Counted from the stretch's first letter, positions 8,948 to 17,567 are shown. The stretch: 64,000 nt of DNA from Psychroserpens ponticola (GCF_023556315.2 NZ_CP116221.1:682001-746000), one strand, 5' to 3'. Made by a program: numbers and translations. Notes: generated by a model from the letters alone, not told the origin.

Positions 8948-9625
8948 ATGATTAAACCTACTACAATGAATTATGTAATATTGAGTGTTATATTATTATT
9001 CTCAATGCAAAGTTTCTCACAAGAATTAGTAACCGTTGGAGAAAGACCAGCTTCAGATTCAATTTCAAAGTCAAATTTAAGAACCAAGAATATAATAATG
9101 GTTGGTGCAGGTAGTACACTTCTTAATGGAGATGCTAATTCTCCTGAATTTGAAAATTTCCTTCAAATTCAATTAAAACGTTTTATTACTCCAAATTTAA
9201 ATATTAACGGAAACTTCAAAAAATTTGATATCAAAGATTATGGTTTTGAAACCAAAGGGTTTCTTTCTGGGGATTTAAATTTAGAATGGTATGTGTTTCC
9301 AAAAAATAAATTGACACCATATATGTATCTTGGTGCAGGAATTCTTGCTTCAAATAATTTTAAAGATCAAAACTATAAAACTCAAGGAGGATTTGGTTTA
9401 GATTATTTAATAACTGATAAAATTGCGATTACAGGTTCAATTGAAGCTAATTATATTTATGATGAACAAAAAGGGTCTCAACTTATGCAAGACGCAGATC
9501 ATTTATATTATAATGCTCTATTAGGATTACACTTTTATTTCGGGAATAAGAATTCATCCTCACCAAAGAAAATTAAGAAAAACCAATCAAGTATTATTAA
9601 TTCAAATCCTATTGGAATGTATTGA
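8948..9625 (+). CDS. Outer-membrane beta-barrel protein (paralogue of the gene at 10232)
   Basis: An exported protein of about 225 residues. The frame also has a GTG at 8942 and an ATG at 8966; 8948 or 8966 is more likely. The signal peptide ends at SMQSFSQ. The mature part alternates aromatic and hydrophobic residues as in a small 8-10 strand barrel (FLSGDLNLEWYVFP, YMYLGAGILASNNFK) and closes with the strand LLGLHFYFG. It shares order and motifs (LNLE..VxP, GAGxxASNxFK, QGGxGxxY, HFYFG/NFYFG) with the protein at 10232-10945. Similar barrels occur in flavobacterial proteins linked to CsgG-type secretion, but no CsgG domain is present here, so function is open. Confidence 0.75.
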   Translation: MIKPTTMNYVILSVILLFSMQSFSQELVTVGERPASDSISKSNLRTKNIIMVGAGSTLLNGDANSPEFENFLQIQLKRFITPNLNINGNFKKFDIKDYGFETKGFLSGDLNLEWYVFPKNKLTPYMYLGAGILASNNFKDQNYKTQGGFGLDYLITDKIAITGSIEANYIYDEQKGSQLMQDADHLYYNALLGLHFYFGNKNSSSPKKIKKNQSSIINSNPIGMY

Positions 9626-9656
9626 TTGAATAAAAAAAACGTTCAGTTAAACACAG

Positions 9657-9697
9657 CCTACAAGACCATATATTTATATTGTTTTGTAGGTTTTTTT
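9657..9697 (+). terminator. Intrinsic terminator after the first barrel gene
   Basis: The stem CCTACAAGAC (9657-9666) pairs with GTTTTGTAGG (9681-9690), all pairing with one G-T wobble, followed by a seven-T run. Confidence 0.8.
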
Positions 9698-9825
9698 GTA
9701 TTAAAACAGTAGGCTTATGTACGTAATTCTACCCTATTTGTAGGAAAAAAGAGGTATTTCAACGCCTTATTTTTACAACTAATCGAAAAAGATGTTAACA
9801 CCTAACTTTAAGCTGCATAATTGAT

Positions 9826-9833
9826 TAAGTTTG
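9826..9833 (+). promoter_or_regulatory. -7 element (TAAGTTTG) of the small secreted peptide gene
   Basis: Exact TAnnTTTG match 27 bases before the ATG at 9861. No -33 TTG at the usual distance. Confidence 0.4.
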
Positions 9834-9860
9834 TAGTGCTATTAATCAATTTTTGTAAAA

Positions 9861-10001
9861 ATGAAAAAGTTACTACTTAGTGTGGCTGCTTTAATGTTCG
9901 CTACTCTGCTGTTCTCTCAAGATGACTCTTTAGATGTCAATGAGAACCTTACACAAGATGACGTCGTGAAGACCGAATTAAGTTTACAAGCAGAATCGTA
10001 A
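9861..10001 (+). CDS. Small secreted peptide, 46 residues, hypothetical
   Basis: ATG at 9861, TAA at 9999-10001. The peptide starts MKKLLLSVAALMFATLLFSQ, a textbook signal peptide with a cleavage-type SQ end (flavobacterial exports often mature just after such a Q). About 26 acidic residues follow (DDSLDVNENLTQDDVVKTEL). It has its own -7 element upstream and a strong terminator downstream (10056-10095), so it looks like a complete one-gene transcription unit. Short frames arise by chance, but a signal peptide, promoter and terminator together argue for a real gene. No family recognised. It sits between two paralogous outer-membrane barrels. Confidence 0.6.
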   Translation: MKKLLLSVAALMFATLLFSQDDSLDVNENLTQDDVVKTELSLQAES

Positions 10002-10055
10002 ACACTTTATCAGTTGCAAAAGAAACAGTTTGATAAAATGACTTTTATCGACTAG

Positions 10056-10095
10056 AAAGACAAACGGATTAAAAATATTCGTTTGTCTTTTTTTT
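10056..10095 (+). terminator. Strong intrinsic terminator after the small peptide gene
   Basis: Perfect 11-bp stem AAAGACAAACG (10056-10066) with CGTTTGTCTTT (10080-10090) followed by more T residues. Its only upstream gene is the 46-residue peptide. Confidence 0.85.
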
Positions 10096-10231
10096 GTAAT
10101 CATAGGTGAAATTATAAAAAAGATAACCTATTGATATTTAATTTTTTATATTACAGCCCAATTTTTCCCTAAATTGTGAACTTTAATTCTCTTTTGTTAT
10201 TAATTATTAGGTTTAATTAATATTAAAATTG

Positions 10232-10945
10232 ATGATAGCAAAACCGTTTTATTATAAGACAATAGCTTTATTGTGTATATTTTTAATACCCTTTTCCGTG
10301 TTAACACAGGAAAAAACTCAAGAAGAAATTTCTGAAGAGACTAGCGAAGTTAAAATTAAAAACGCTTACAGAACTGAATTTTATGACCTAAGAGGTGCAA
10401 ATGTATTTGATGTTGCCTTTGGTACTTCGGTGATTAATGGCGATTTCGTAGATCCAATGTTTGAAATTTATAGCCATTTAGGTTATAAAAGACATATCAC
10501 GCCATATTTAGGAATTGATATTGGATACCATAAATTCAATTTAGCGTATATCGATGTGTATAATGAAGGCTTTATGTCATTTGATCTCAATCTTGAAGTT
10601 ATAGTGCTTCCTCATAGTAAATTTTCGCCTTTTATTTTTGCAGGTGCAGGTTTAAATGCATCTAACCATTTTAAACAAACTGCCAATAAGTTTCAAGGTG
10701 GTGGTGGAATAGAATATATCGCTTCAGAGAAAATTGGTGTAAAGTTATACACAGATTATAACTATGTTTTAAGTGATGAACTTGATGGTCTTGAGGCTGG
10801 AAACTCTGACGATACATATTTTAGGTTAGCTCTTGGTGTTAATTTCTATTTTGGTGGTTCAAAAATGAAATCTAAAAAAGTAGAAGCACAAGCTACTGTA
10901 ATTGATTCTAATCTTTTAAATGATGAATATTACGGTAAAAAATAG
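10232..10945 (+). CDS. Outer-membrane beta-barrel protein (paralogue of the gene at 8948)
   Basis: About 237 residues. ATG at 10232 is preferred over the TTG at 10229. The signal peptide MIAKPFYYKTIALLCIFL... ends near SVLTQ. The barrel-like body contains GTSVINGDF, YKRHITPYLGIDIGYHKF, LNLEVIVLPHSKFSPF, GAGLNASNHFKQ and the last strand LGVNFYFGG, then a short charged tail. The final strand and the GAG-ASN-FK pattern match the protein at 8948-9625, so the two are paralogues separated only by the small peptide gene. Predicted location is the outer membrane. Function is not known. Confidence 0.75.
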   Translation: MIAKPFYYKTIALLCIFLIPFSVLTQEKTQEEISEETSEVKIKNAYRTEFYDLRGANVFDVAFGTSVINGDFVDPMFEIYSHLGYKRHITPYLGIDIGYHKFNLAYIDVYNEGFMSFDLNLEVIVLPHSKFSPFIFAGAGLNASNHFKQTANKFQGGGGIEYIASEKIGVKLYTDYNYVLSDELDGLEAGNSDDTYFRLALGVNFYFGGSKMKSKKVEAQATVIDSNLLNDEYYGKK

Positions 10946-10956
10946 ATAACAATTGT

Positions 10957-10964
10957 TACTTTTG
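10957..10964 (+). promoter_or_regulatory. -7 element (TACTTTTG) of purM
   Basis: Exact TAnnTTTG match 17 bases before the purM ATG at 10982. No -33 TTG at the expected spacing. Confidence 0.4.
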
Positions 10965-10981
10965 TGGTCTAATTTTAGGTT

Positions 10982-12160
10982 ATGAGTCAAGACATAAGTA
11001 AACGCTATGCACTTCGTGGTGTTTCGGCATCTAAAGAAGATGTTCATAATGCCATAAAAAATATCGACAAAGGATTATTCCCTAAAGCATTTTGTAAAAT
11101 TGTTCCAGATTATTTAACTAATGATGACGATTATTGCCTAATTATGCATGCTGATGGAGCTGGTACAAAATCGTCTTTAGCATATATGTATTGGAAAGAA
11201 ACTGGAGATATTTCAGTTTGGAAAGGCATCGCTCAAGATGCTCTCATAATGAATATCGACGATCTGATTTGTGTTGGTGCAACAGATAATATCATGCTAT
11301 CGTCTACTATTGGTCGTAACAAAAATAAAATTCCTGGTGATGTTATTTCTGCTATTATAAATGGTACTGAAGAACTTATTCAAGATTTAAAATCGTTTGG
11401 AGTAACAATTCATTCTACAGGTGGTGAAACTGCAGATGTTGGTGATTTAGTAAGAACTATTATTGTTGATTCTACGGTTACTGCGCGAATGAAACGTAGT
11501 CGCGTTATAAATAATGCCAATATTAAACCAGGTGACATAATTGTTGGTTTAGAAAGTTTCGGACAAGCAACTTATGAAACTGAATACAATGGAGGAATGG
11601 GAAGCAACGGATTAACATCAGCTCGACACGATGTATTTCATAAATACTTAGCTGAAAAATATCCTGAAAGTTTTGATGCTTCTGTTCCTGAAGATTTAGT
11701 GTATTCTGGACAAACGAAATTAACAGATGCTGTTGACGATTCTCCAATTAATGCGGGTAAATTAGTATTATCACCTACACGAACCTATGCGCCAATTATA
11801 AAAGCAATACTTTCAAAATATACTAGCGAAAACCTTCATGGAATGGTACACTGTTCTGGTGGAGCACAAACTAAAATTCTTCACTTTATTGATAACTTAC
11901 ATATTGTAAAAGATAATATGTTTCCAATTCCGCCTTTGTTTAAATTAATACAAGAGCAATCTAAAACCGATTGGAAAGAAATGTATCAGGTCTTTAATTG
12001 CGGACATCGTATGGAATTATATGTGTCACCTGAAATTGCTGAAGATATCATCACCATTTCAGAATCCTTTAATGTGAATGCTCAAGTGATTGGTCGTGTT
12101 GAAGCTTCAGAAAACAAAAAACTGACAATTACAAGTGAATTTGGAGTGTTTGAGTATTAG
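10982..12160 (+). CDS. purM: Phosphoribosylformylglycinamidine cyclo-ligase (AIR synthetase)
   Basis: 392 residues, somewhat longer than the E. coli enzyme (about 345), as in other Bacteroidota. PurM-type ATP-binding features: HADGAGTKSSLAY near the N-terminus, a metal-binding Asp cluster (AQDALIMNIDDLICVGA), then HSTGGETADVGDLV and the C-terminal lobe with MVHCSGGAQTKILHF. Reaction: FGAM + ATP to AIR, step five of purine synthesis. It stands alone, convergent with the ABC ATPase gene; the two coding regions overlap by 4 bases (12157-12160), leaving no room for a terminator between them. Confidence 0.93.
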   Translation: MSQDISKRYALRGVSASKEDVHNAIKNIDKGLFPKAFCKIVPDYLTNDDDYCLIMHADGAGTKSSLAYMYWKETGDISVWKGIAQDALIMNIDDLICVGATDNIMLSSTIGRNKNKIPGDVISAIINGTEELIQDLKSFGVTIHSTGGETADVGDLVRTIIVDSTVTARMKRSRVINNANIKPGDIIVGLESFGQATYETEYNGGMGSNGLTSARHDVFHKYLAEKYPESFDASVPEDLVYSGQTKLTDAVDDSPINAGKLVLSPTRTYAPIIKAILSKYTSENLHGMVHCSGGAQTKILHFIDNLHIVKDNMFPIPPLFKLIQEQSKTDWKEMYQVFNCGHRMELYVSPEIAEDIITISESFNVNAQVIGRVEASENKKLTITSEFGVFEY

Positions 12161-12822
12161 TGTTTCAGGCTACCAGTACTTAAATATTTAAAAAATTCTA
12201 AATCTTTTAAATCATCAATTAGTTTTGTATGTCCATCTTTAAGTAAGTAAATGTCATCTGCTGTTTCAATAATATGTTGATACATGTGATCTGTAATGAT
12301 AATGGCTTTATTGTGTTTTTCTGTTTCAATAAGTTGTGTGATTTTTTCAATATGTAATGGAGAAATATGAGAGAAAGGTTCGTCTAGTAAGATGATTTTG
12401 TAATCTCCTTTTAAAAGTAAATACACTTCAATAATTCGTCTTTCGCCTCCAGATAAATTATTAATAGTATGATTTTTATAGTGCGAAAAGCCATCAAAAA
12501 AAGAAATGAATTCACGCCAGTCAACATTCAATAAATTAAAAATACTCGAAACTTTTAAGCGGTTAGGAGTGTAATTGTATTGTGGTAAAAATCCAATAAG
12601 TTTTGTTTGGTATAATGGTTTAAGAAACGGCTTGTTGTTAATTCGTATTAGCTTATATTTTGGTTTTATGACTCCAAAAATAATTTGGAGTAAACAACTT
12701 TTTCCACCTCCATTACTACCAATTATTGCAGTTGTTTTTCCTGTTTCTGCCTTTAAATAAATACCATTTAAAATCCGTTTATTCGAAAAGTAAAGTTCTA
12801 TGTTATCAACTTCTAAAATCAT
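12157..12822 (-). CDS. ABC transporter ATP-binding protein, last gene of a three-gene operon
   Basis: 221 residues from the ATG at 12822. The frame extends upstream to 12864, but the chosen ATG overlaps the previous gene's TGA as ATGA, a typical coupled start. All ATPase motifs are present: Walker A GSNGGGKSC, Q-loop FLPQY, signature LSGGERR, Walker B IILLDEPFS and H-loop ITDH. It lacks a fused membrane domain. The two genes before it encode tiny paralogous membrane proteins, which could be its membrane partners. The coding sequence looks AT-rich and divergent from housekeeping ABC ATPases. Substrate unknown; non-transport roles are possible. Confidence 0.85.
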   Translation of the reverse strand: MILEVDNIELYFSNKRILNGIYLKAETGKTTAIIGSNGGGKSCLLQIIFGVIKPKYKLIRINNKPFLKPLYQTKLIGFLPQYNYTPNRLKVSSIFNLLNVDWREFISFFDGFSHYKNHTINNLSGGERRIIEVYLLLKGDYKIILLDEPFSHISPLHIEKITQLIETEKHNKAIIITDHMYQHIIETADDIYLLKDGHTKLIDDLKDLEFFKYLSTGSLKH

Positions 12823-13106
12823 AATATTAATCTTAAGAGTTGAAAACTTATATAGGTAATACATGCATCTATAACGAAAGTGCTTGCATACAATCTGGAT
12901 GATGAAAAGCCAATATTTTTATAAAAAATTAATTTTTTTTGAACTGAAATTTCATTCGTATAATACCAGAGGAAAACGGTTAGTAACAACTTTGTGATTA
13001 ATATTGAAACCATACTTGTATTAATGACAAAAAGAATAACCGTTAGAATTATAGACCATAAGATTAACGAATTATAAAAAGCGAAAATAATTTTTAACTG
13101 TTTCAT
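12819..13106 (-). CDS. Small membrane protein, copy 2 of a tandem pair
   Basis: 95 residues from the ATG at 13106; an upstream ATG at 13130 is less likely because the chosen start aligns with that of the paralogue at 13169-13459. Predicted helices: about residues 10-28 (YNSLILWSIILTVILFVIN), 30-48 and 68-92. The motif FYKxxGxSxxxxxxxxFxxDxCxT is shared with the paralogue. It is coupled to the ABC ATPase by an ATGA overlap. I recognise no family. Inference: a membrane component of a minimal ABC-type system, where two half-size copies replace a normal permease. Confidence 0.7.
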   Translation of the reverse strand: MKQLKIIFAFYNSLILWSIILTVILFVINTSMVSILITKLLLTVFLWYYTNEISVQKKLIFYKNIGFSSSRLYASTFVIDACITYISFQLLRLIL

Positions 13107-13168
13107 TCTTATAAAGAAACTCAATCTCATTAAAAAAAGCTCTTATAGTATAGTTAAAATTTAAAAGA

Positions 13169-13459
13169 CTAAATAAATCCTTTGATTAGCAATAAAAACC
13201 CACAGGTTACACAGCTGTCAAATAGAAAAATTACACTAAAGAATGTTAGGTTGGAAACACCTCGTATTTTATAAAAACGAAGTCGTTGCCTCATTTTTCT
13301 ATCATTCAAAATAAACCACAACACAAAAATTATACATAATTTGGTGCTGAGTGCTATAATCAATTCCGGATTAATAATCGTAATGGTTAAGGTGACCAAA
13401 AATGACCAAAAAGCCATGGATTTATAATAGTTTAGTATGGATGAAAATTGCTTTCGCAT
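13169..13459 (-). CDS. Small membrane protein, copy 1 of a tandem pair
   Basis: 96 residues from the ATG at 13459. The open frame runs back to 13630, but that would overlap the start of prfA, and only the 13459 start aligns with the paralogue (both begin MRK/MKQ, then YYKS/FYNS). Predicted helices: about residues 15-33, 35-53 and 72-94. Shared pattern with copy 2: TKL-xxx-FxLW, then FYK-IRG-S, then FDSCVT against IDACIT. It begins the operon that ends with the ABC ATPase. No family recognised; the start choice is inferred from alignment. Confidence 0.65.
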   Translation of the reverse strand: MRKQFSSILNYYKSMAFWSFLVTLTITIINPELIIALSTKLCIIFVLWFILNDRKMRQRLRFYKIRGVSNLTFFSVIFLFDSCVTCGFLLLIKGFI

Positions 13460-13542
13460 ATCACATATAACGTCAAAACTTGAAATTTTATTTTTCTTAG
13501 TTGTTAACAATTCATCAACGACTAATAATCCATAAAATATTG

Positions 13543-13550
13543 TATTTTTG
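13543..13550 (+). promoter_or_regulatory. -7 element (TATTTTTG) of prfA
   Basis: Exact TAnnTTTG match 21 bases before the prfA ATG. No -33 TTG at normal spacing. Confidence 0.35.
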
Positions 13551-13571
13551 AAACACAATTTTAAGAGATAG

Positions 13572-14648
13572 ATGTTAGAGAAATTACAGATCATAAAACA
13601 ACGCTTTGATGAGGTGAGTGATTTAATCATTCAGCCAGATATTATTACAGATCAAAAGCGCTATGTTCAACTTAATAAAGAGTATAAAGACTTAAGGTTG
13701 TTAATGGATAAACGTGAAGCGTATATCGAATTAACAGATAATCTTAAAGAAGCTGAAGAAATCATTGCTGATGGAAGTGATGCAGAAATGGTCGACATGG
13801 CTAAAATGCAATACGATGAAGCCAAAACAGGTATTCCTCAATTGGAAGATGATATTAAATTCTTACTAATTCCGAAAGATCCTGAAGATTCTAAAAATGC
13901 TGTTGTAGAATTGCGTGCTGGAACTGGTGGTGATGAAGCGAGTATCTTTGCAGGTGATTTATTCAGAATGTATACCAAATATTGTGAAGGCAGAGGCTGG
14001 AAAGTCGATGTTGTAGATTATAGTGAAGGAACAAATGGTGGATTTAAAGAAATCCAATTTGAAGTAAATGGAGAAGATGTTTACGGAACTTTAAAATTTG
14101 AAGCTGGTGTGCATCGTGTACAACGTGTACCACAAACTGAAACGCAAGGTCGAGTGCATACAAGTGCAGCTACCTGTATGGTGTTTCCAGAGGCTGAAGA
14201 GTTTGATGTAGAAATAAATCCTAAAGATGTTCGTGTTGACTTCTTCTGTTCTTCTGGTCCAGGTGGTCAGTCGGTAAACACAACCTATTCTGCTGTACGA
14301 TTAACGCATGAGCCAACAGGATTGGTTGCGCAATGTCAAGATCAAAAATCACAACACAAAAATAAAGAGAAAGCCTTTAAAGTATTACGTTCGCGTTTAT
14401 ATGAAATGGAATTGGCTAAAAAGAATGCTGCTGATGCCGAAAAACGTGGAAGTATGGTGAGTTCTGGAGATCGAAGTGCTAAGATTAGAACGTATAACTA
14501 TTCTCAAGGTCGAGTTACAGATCACAGAATTGGCTTGACTTTATACGATCTGTCTAATATTGTAAATGGAGATATCCAAAAAATTATTGACGAATTACAA
14601 CTTGCTGAAAATACTGAAAAGCTAAAAGCAAGCGACGAACATATTTAA
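13572..14648 (+). CDS. prfA: Peptide chain release factor 1
   Basis: 358 residues, the standard RF1 length. The catalytic GGQ is at residues 231-233 within [15 protein letters not shown], and the following [23 protein letters not shown] is typical. The N-terminal helical domain and the domain with [18 protein letters not shown] are in the normal order. Function: recognises UAA and UAG stop codons and triggers peptide release on the ribosome. Divergent from the small membrane protein operon and followed by its own terminator. Confidence 0.96.
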   Translation: MLEKLQIIKQRFDEVSDLIIQPDIITDQKRYVQLNKEYKDLRLLMDKREAYIELTDNLKEAEEIIADGSDAEMVDMAKMQYDEAKTGIPQLEDDIKFLLIPKDPEDSKNAVVELRAGTGGDEASIFAGDLFRMYTKYCEGRGWKVDVVDYSEGTNGGFKEIQFEVNGEDVYGTLKFEAGVHRVQRVPQTETQGRVHTSAATCMVFPEAEEFDVEINPKDVRVDFFCSSGPGGQSVNTTYSAVRLTHEPTGLVAQCQDQKSQHKNKEKAFKVLRSRLYEMELAKKNAADAEKRGSMVSSGDRSAKIRTYNYSQGRVTDHRIGLTLYDLSNIVNGDIQKIIDELQLAENTEKLKASDEHI

Positions 14649-14652
14649 CACT

Positions 14653-14677
14653 AAGCCTCTTTTTGAGGCTTTTTTTA
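14653..14677 (+). terminator. Intrinsic terminator of prfA
   Basis: The stem AAGCCTC (14653-14659) pairs with GAGGCTT (14665-14671) around a T loop, followed by a T run. Confidence 0.85.
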
Positions 14678-14685
14678 TTCTTAAG

Positions 14686-15360
14686 ATGAAAAAGAAATTA
14701 CTTTATGTTCTTATAGGAATTTTAATACTATTTGGTATTGCTAGAATTAGTGGAGTAATTCGGTTTTTTGATATTGCTTCTGCAGGAACAGAACCTAATT
14801 TAAAGATGAATTCTAATTTTATTGGAACTAATTTAATGTCGCCAAAAAGATTAGATTTTGCCTATTACAATACATACGATGAATATTTTGGGAATATAAC
14901 TATTATACAAAGAATTATCGCATTGCCTAATGATGTAGTGCAATGTAAAGATGGTGAATTCTATGTCAATGGTGTTAATGTCGATAAAACTATAAATTTA
15001 AGAAGAATGTACAGGTTTAAAAGTTCTGATGATATTTCTGTTATTCAAAAAGCAGCTTTAAATGATGAGTCAATATTATTGTTTAAGGAAGACGAAGCAT
15101 ATATACATGTAACTTTAGATGAAGATTATGCTTCTAAACTCAAATTACCGTTTGAACTATTAAATTCAGTTGAAGATTTATCGAATGAACTAAAAACTGA
15201 AAATAATCCTTCTTGGACTATAAATAATTTTGGACCAATCACCATTCCTGAAGGTAAGTATTTATTTGTTGGAGATAATAGGGATAATTCTTTGGATTCT
15301 CGTTATAAAGGATTTGTAGATGAAAAAAATATAAAAGGAACTTTACTATTTCAATTTTAA
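14686..15360 (+). CDS. S26 signal-peptidase-like protein lacking the catalytic Ser and Lys
   Basis: 224 residues with one N-terminal membrane anchor (about 4-20). The S26 fold is clear from [21 protein letters not shown] (box D-like) and the C-terminal [18 protein letters not shown] (box E). The nucleophile region normally reads SGSMEPTL but here is SAGTEPNL, so the catalytic Ser position is Gly34. The Lys before the RxIxLP motif is Gln75. Both members of the Ser-Lys dyad are therefore missing. The frame is intact and the rest well kept, which argues against simple decay. Inference: a pseudoenzyme that binds rather than cuts, or a protein with a new role. The stop overlaps the pyrF start (TAATG), so the two are translationally linked. 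Confidence 0.75.
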   Translation: MKKKLLYVLIGILILFGIARISGVIRFFDIASAGTEPNLKMNSNFIGTNLMSPKRLDFAYYNTYDEYFGNITIIQRIIALPNDVVQCKDGEFYVNGVNVDKTINLRRMYRFKSSDDISVIQKAALNDESILLFKEDEAYIHVTLDEDYASKLKLPFELLNSVEDLSNELKTENNPSWTINNFGPITIPEGKYLFVGDNRDNSLDSRYKGFVDEKNIKGTLLFQF

Positions 15361-16178
15361 TGACAACGCAACAACTCACCGAACAAATTCGAAAAAAGAA
15401 ATCTTTCCTTTGCATAGGATTAGATGTTGACCTTAATAAAATCCCAAAACATTTATTAACCGAAGAAGATCCAATTTTTGCATTTAATAAAGCCATTATC
15501 GATGCAACGCACCACCTGTGTGTGGCTTATAAACCTAACACAGCATTTTATGAAGCTTACGGATTGAAAGGTTGGAAAGCTCTAGAAAAAACCATCATGT
15601 ACCTCAATGTAAAACATCCTGAAATCTTTACAATTGCAGATGCTAAACGTGGTGATATTGGTAATACAAGTCGCATGTACGCAAAAGCATTTCTTGAAGA
15701 TTTAGAGTTTGATAGTGTAACAGTCGCACCTTATATGGGAAAAGATTCTGTAGAGCCTTTTTTAGAATTCAAAAACAAACACACCATTTTGTTAGCGCTA
15801 ACATCTAATGCTGGAGCTTTCGATTTTCAAACATTAAGCGTCAATCAAAAGGAATTGTATAAGCAAGTATTAGAAACCTCTAAAACTTGGGAGAATTCAG
15901 AAAACTTAATGTACGTAGTTGGAGCTACTAAAGCGGAATATTTTGCCGACATCAGAAATATTATTCCAGAAGCATTTTTATTGGTTCCAGGTGTTGGAGC
16001 TCAAGGTGGAAACTTGCAAGACGTTTGTAAATATGGAATGAGCTCAAATGTAGGATTGTTAGTCAATTCGTCTCGAGGAATTATATATGCTTCAAATAGA
16101 GGAGATTTTGCTCAAGCTGCAGCTCAAAAAGCGGAAGATTTACAAAAAGATATGGCTCAAGAGCTAATTAAATATTAG
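15360..16178 (+). CDS. pyrF: Orotidine 5'-phosphate decarboxylase (type 2)
   Basis: 272 residues, the longer type found in Bacteroidota and actinobacteria. The catalytic segment [14 protein letters not shown] carries the D-K-D of the active site. [11 protein letters not shown] and [11 protein letters not shown] also fit the TIM-barrel family. Reaction: OMP to UMP, last step of de novo pyrimidine synthesis. It overlaps the S26-like gene by one base and is followed 11 bases later by a PLP decarboxylase gene, so the three probably share a transcript. Confidence 0.95.
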   Translation: MTTQQLTEQIRKKKSFLCIGLDVDLNKIPKHLLTEEDPIFAFNKAIIDATHHLCVAYKPNTAFYEAYGLKGWKALEKTIMYLNVKHPEIFTIADAKRGDIGNTSRMYAKAFLEDLEFDSVTVAPYMGKDSVEPFLEFKNKHTILLALTSNAGAFDFQTLSVNQKELYKQVLETSKTWENSENLMYVVGATKAEYFADIRNIIPEAFLLVPGVGAQGGNLQDVCKYGMSSNVGLLVNSSRGIIYASNRGDFAQAAAQKAEDLQKDMAQELIKY

Positions 16179-16189
16179 AACAGTAAGTT

Positions 16190-17560
16190 ATGCATAAAAT
16201 AGATTTTGAACTTATTGAAATGACTATGGATGTCATGAAATATGCTATCGGTCGAATTTCACATACAAAACAAAAAATAGGAAAGCCACAAAAAGCTGAA
16301 GCATTAAAAGCTTTGGTTGGTGAAACAATCACCCAAAAAGGGATTGGTGGCGAAAATGCGTTTCAATTATGGAAAGAGCATCTAGCAAAAGCTAATGTTC
16401 CTGTTGATCATCCACGTAATTTAGCGTTTGTTCCTGCAGCTCCTACAAGAGCAGCTATTATGTTTGATTTGGTGACGTCTGTGTCTAGTATTCATGGCGC
16501 TTATTGGATGGAAGGTGCTGGTGGCATTTTCTGTGAAAACGAAGCCATGAAATGGATTGTTTCATTAACAGGTTTGCCAGAAGGTGCTTTTGGCGTCTTT
16601 ACAAGTGGTGGAACAGCTGCTAATTTGTCAGCAATTGTAACTGCCAGAGAGCATTGGCGAGAAGATGATACTTATAAAAGAGAAAAAGGATTAATTATTA
16701 CATCTATTGGAGCGCATTCGTCTATTAAAGCGATGGCGAAAGTGGCAGATGTAGACATCTTGTTAGTAGATTCTGAAGAGAAATTAACAGGAGTTAATCT
16801 AAGGAACACAATTGATAATTTAAATTTCCATCAGAGAAAACGTCTTTTTGCAGTCGTAGCTACTGGAGGAACTACCAACGCTGGAATTATTGATGATTTA
16901 ACTGGTATTGCTGAGGTTTGTGAGAGAGAGAAACTCTGGTTCCACGTTGATGCTGCTTATGGTGGTGGAGCATTGGTTGCCGATTCTGTTCGTCATCTAT
17001 TCAACGGAATAGAAAAAGCCGACAGTATCACTATCGATCCTCATAAATGGATGTTTTCTCCTTACGATTGTGGCGCTGTAATTTATAAACGTCCAGAGCT
17101 TGCAAAAAATGCACATTCACAACAAGGCTCTTATCTAGATATTTTTAAGGATGAAGGCGCTCATGGATTTAATCCTACAGATTACCAAATACAGCTAACG
17201 AGACGTGTTAGAGGTTTGCCTTTATGGTTTTCATTGGCTACTCATGGAACAGATCGTTACAAAGAAGCTGTTGAGCGTGGTATCGAATTAGCTCAAATAG
17301 CTGGTAAAATGATCGAGGAAAATCCTAATGTTGAATTGGTGAGAGAACCAAGTTTATCTTGTGTCATATTCAGAAGAAAAGGATGGAAGCCTCAAGAATA
17401 TACAAATTGGACCTATGATAATCACGATAAAGGATTTGCCTTAGTAACACCAACAAAGTGGAAAAATGGAGATATTTATGAAACGGTTTCAAGATTTTGT
17501 TTTATCAATCCAGATACTAGTGAAGAAGATATTTTAATGATTTTAGATACGATGGCTTAA
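16190..17560 (+). CDS. PLP-dependent group II decarboxylase
   Basis: 456 residues of the aromatic/acidic amino acid decarboxylase family (fold type I). Visible: PAAPTRAAIMFDLV, the cofactor loop FTSGGTAANLSAI, FHVDAAYGGGAL (Asp that binds the pyridine N), and IDPHKWMFSPYDCG with the Schiff-base Lys. Candidates include tyrosine/DOPA, glutamate or 2,4-diaminobutyrate decarboxylase, but the sequence alone does not decide. It follows pyrF closely in the same direction. The start at 16190 is the only ATG near pyrF and gives the usual N-terminal helix. Confidence 0.85.
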   Translation: MHKIDFELIEMTMDVMKYAIGRISHTKQKIGKPQKAEALKALVGETITQKGIGGENAFQLWKEHLAKANVPVDHPRNLAFVPAAPTRAAIMFDLVTSVSSIHGAYWMEGAGGIFCENEAMKWIVSLTGLPEGAFGVFTSGGTAANLSAIVTAREHWREDDTYKREKGLIITSIGAHSSIKAMAKVADVDILLVDSEEKLTGVNLRNTIDNLNFHQRKRLFAVVATGGTTNAGIIDDLTGIAEVCEREKLWFHVDAAYGGGALVADSVRHLFNGIEKADSITIDPHKWMFSPYDCGAVIYKRPELAKNAHSQQGSYLDIFKDEGAHGFNPTDYQIQLTRRVRGLPLWFSLATHGTDRYKEAVERGIELAQIAGKMIEENPNVELVREPSLSCVIFRRKGWKPQEYTNWTYDNHDKGFALVTPTKWKNGDIYETVSRFCFINPDTSEEDILMILDTMA

Positions 17561-17567
17561 ATAATAC

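Larger units (their letters stand above)
9626..9860. other. Non-coding stretch between the first barrel gene and the small peptide gene
   Basis: Apart from the terminator at 9657-9697 it holds a CCTA-tttg-TAGG dyad (9733-9744), similar in style to the dyad before the GSIII gene, and the -7 element at 9826-9833. I see no other open frame of note. Confidence 0.5.
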
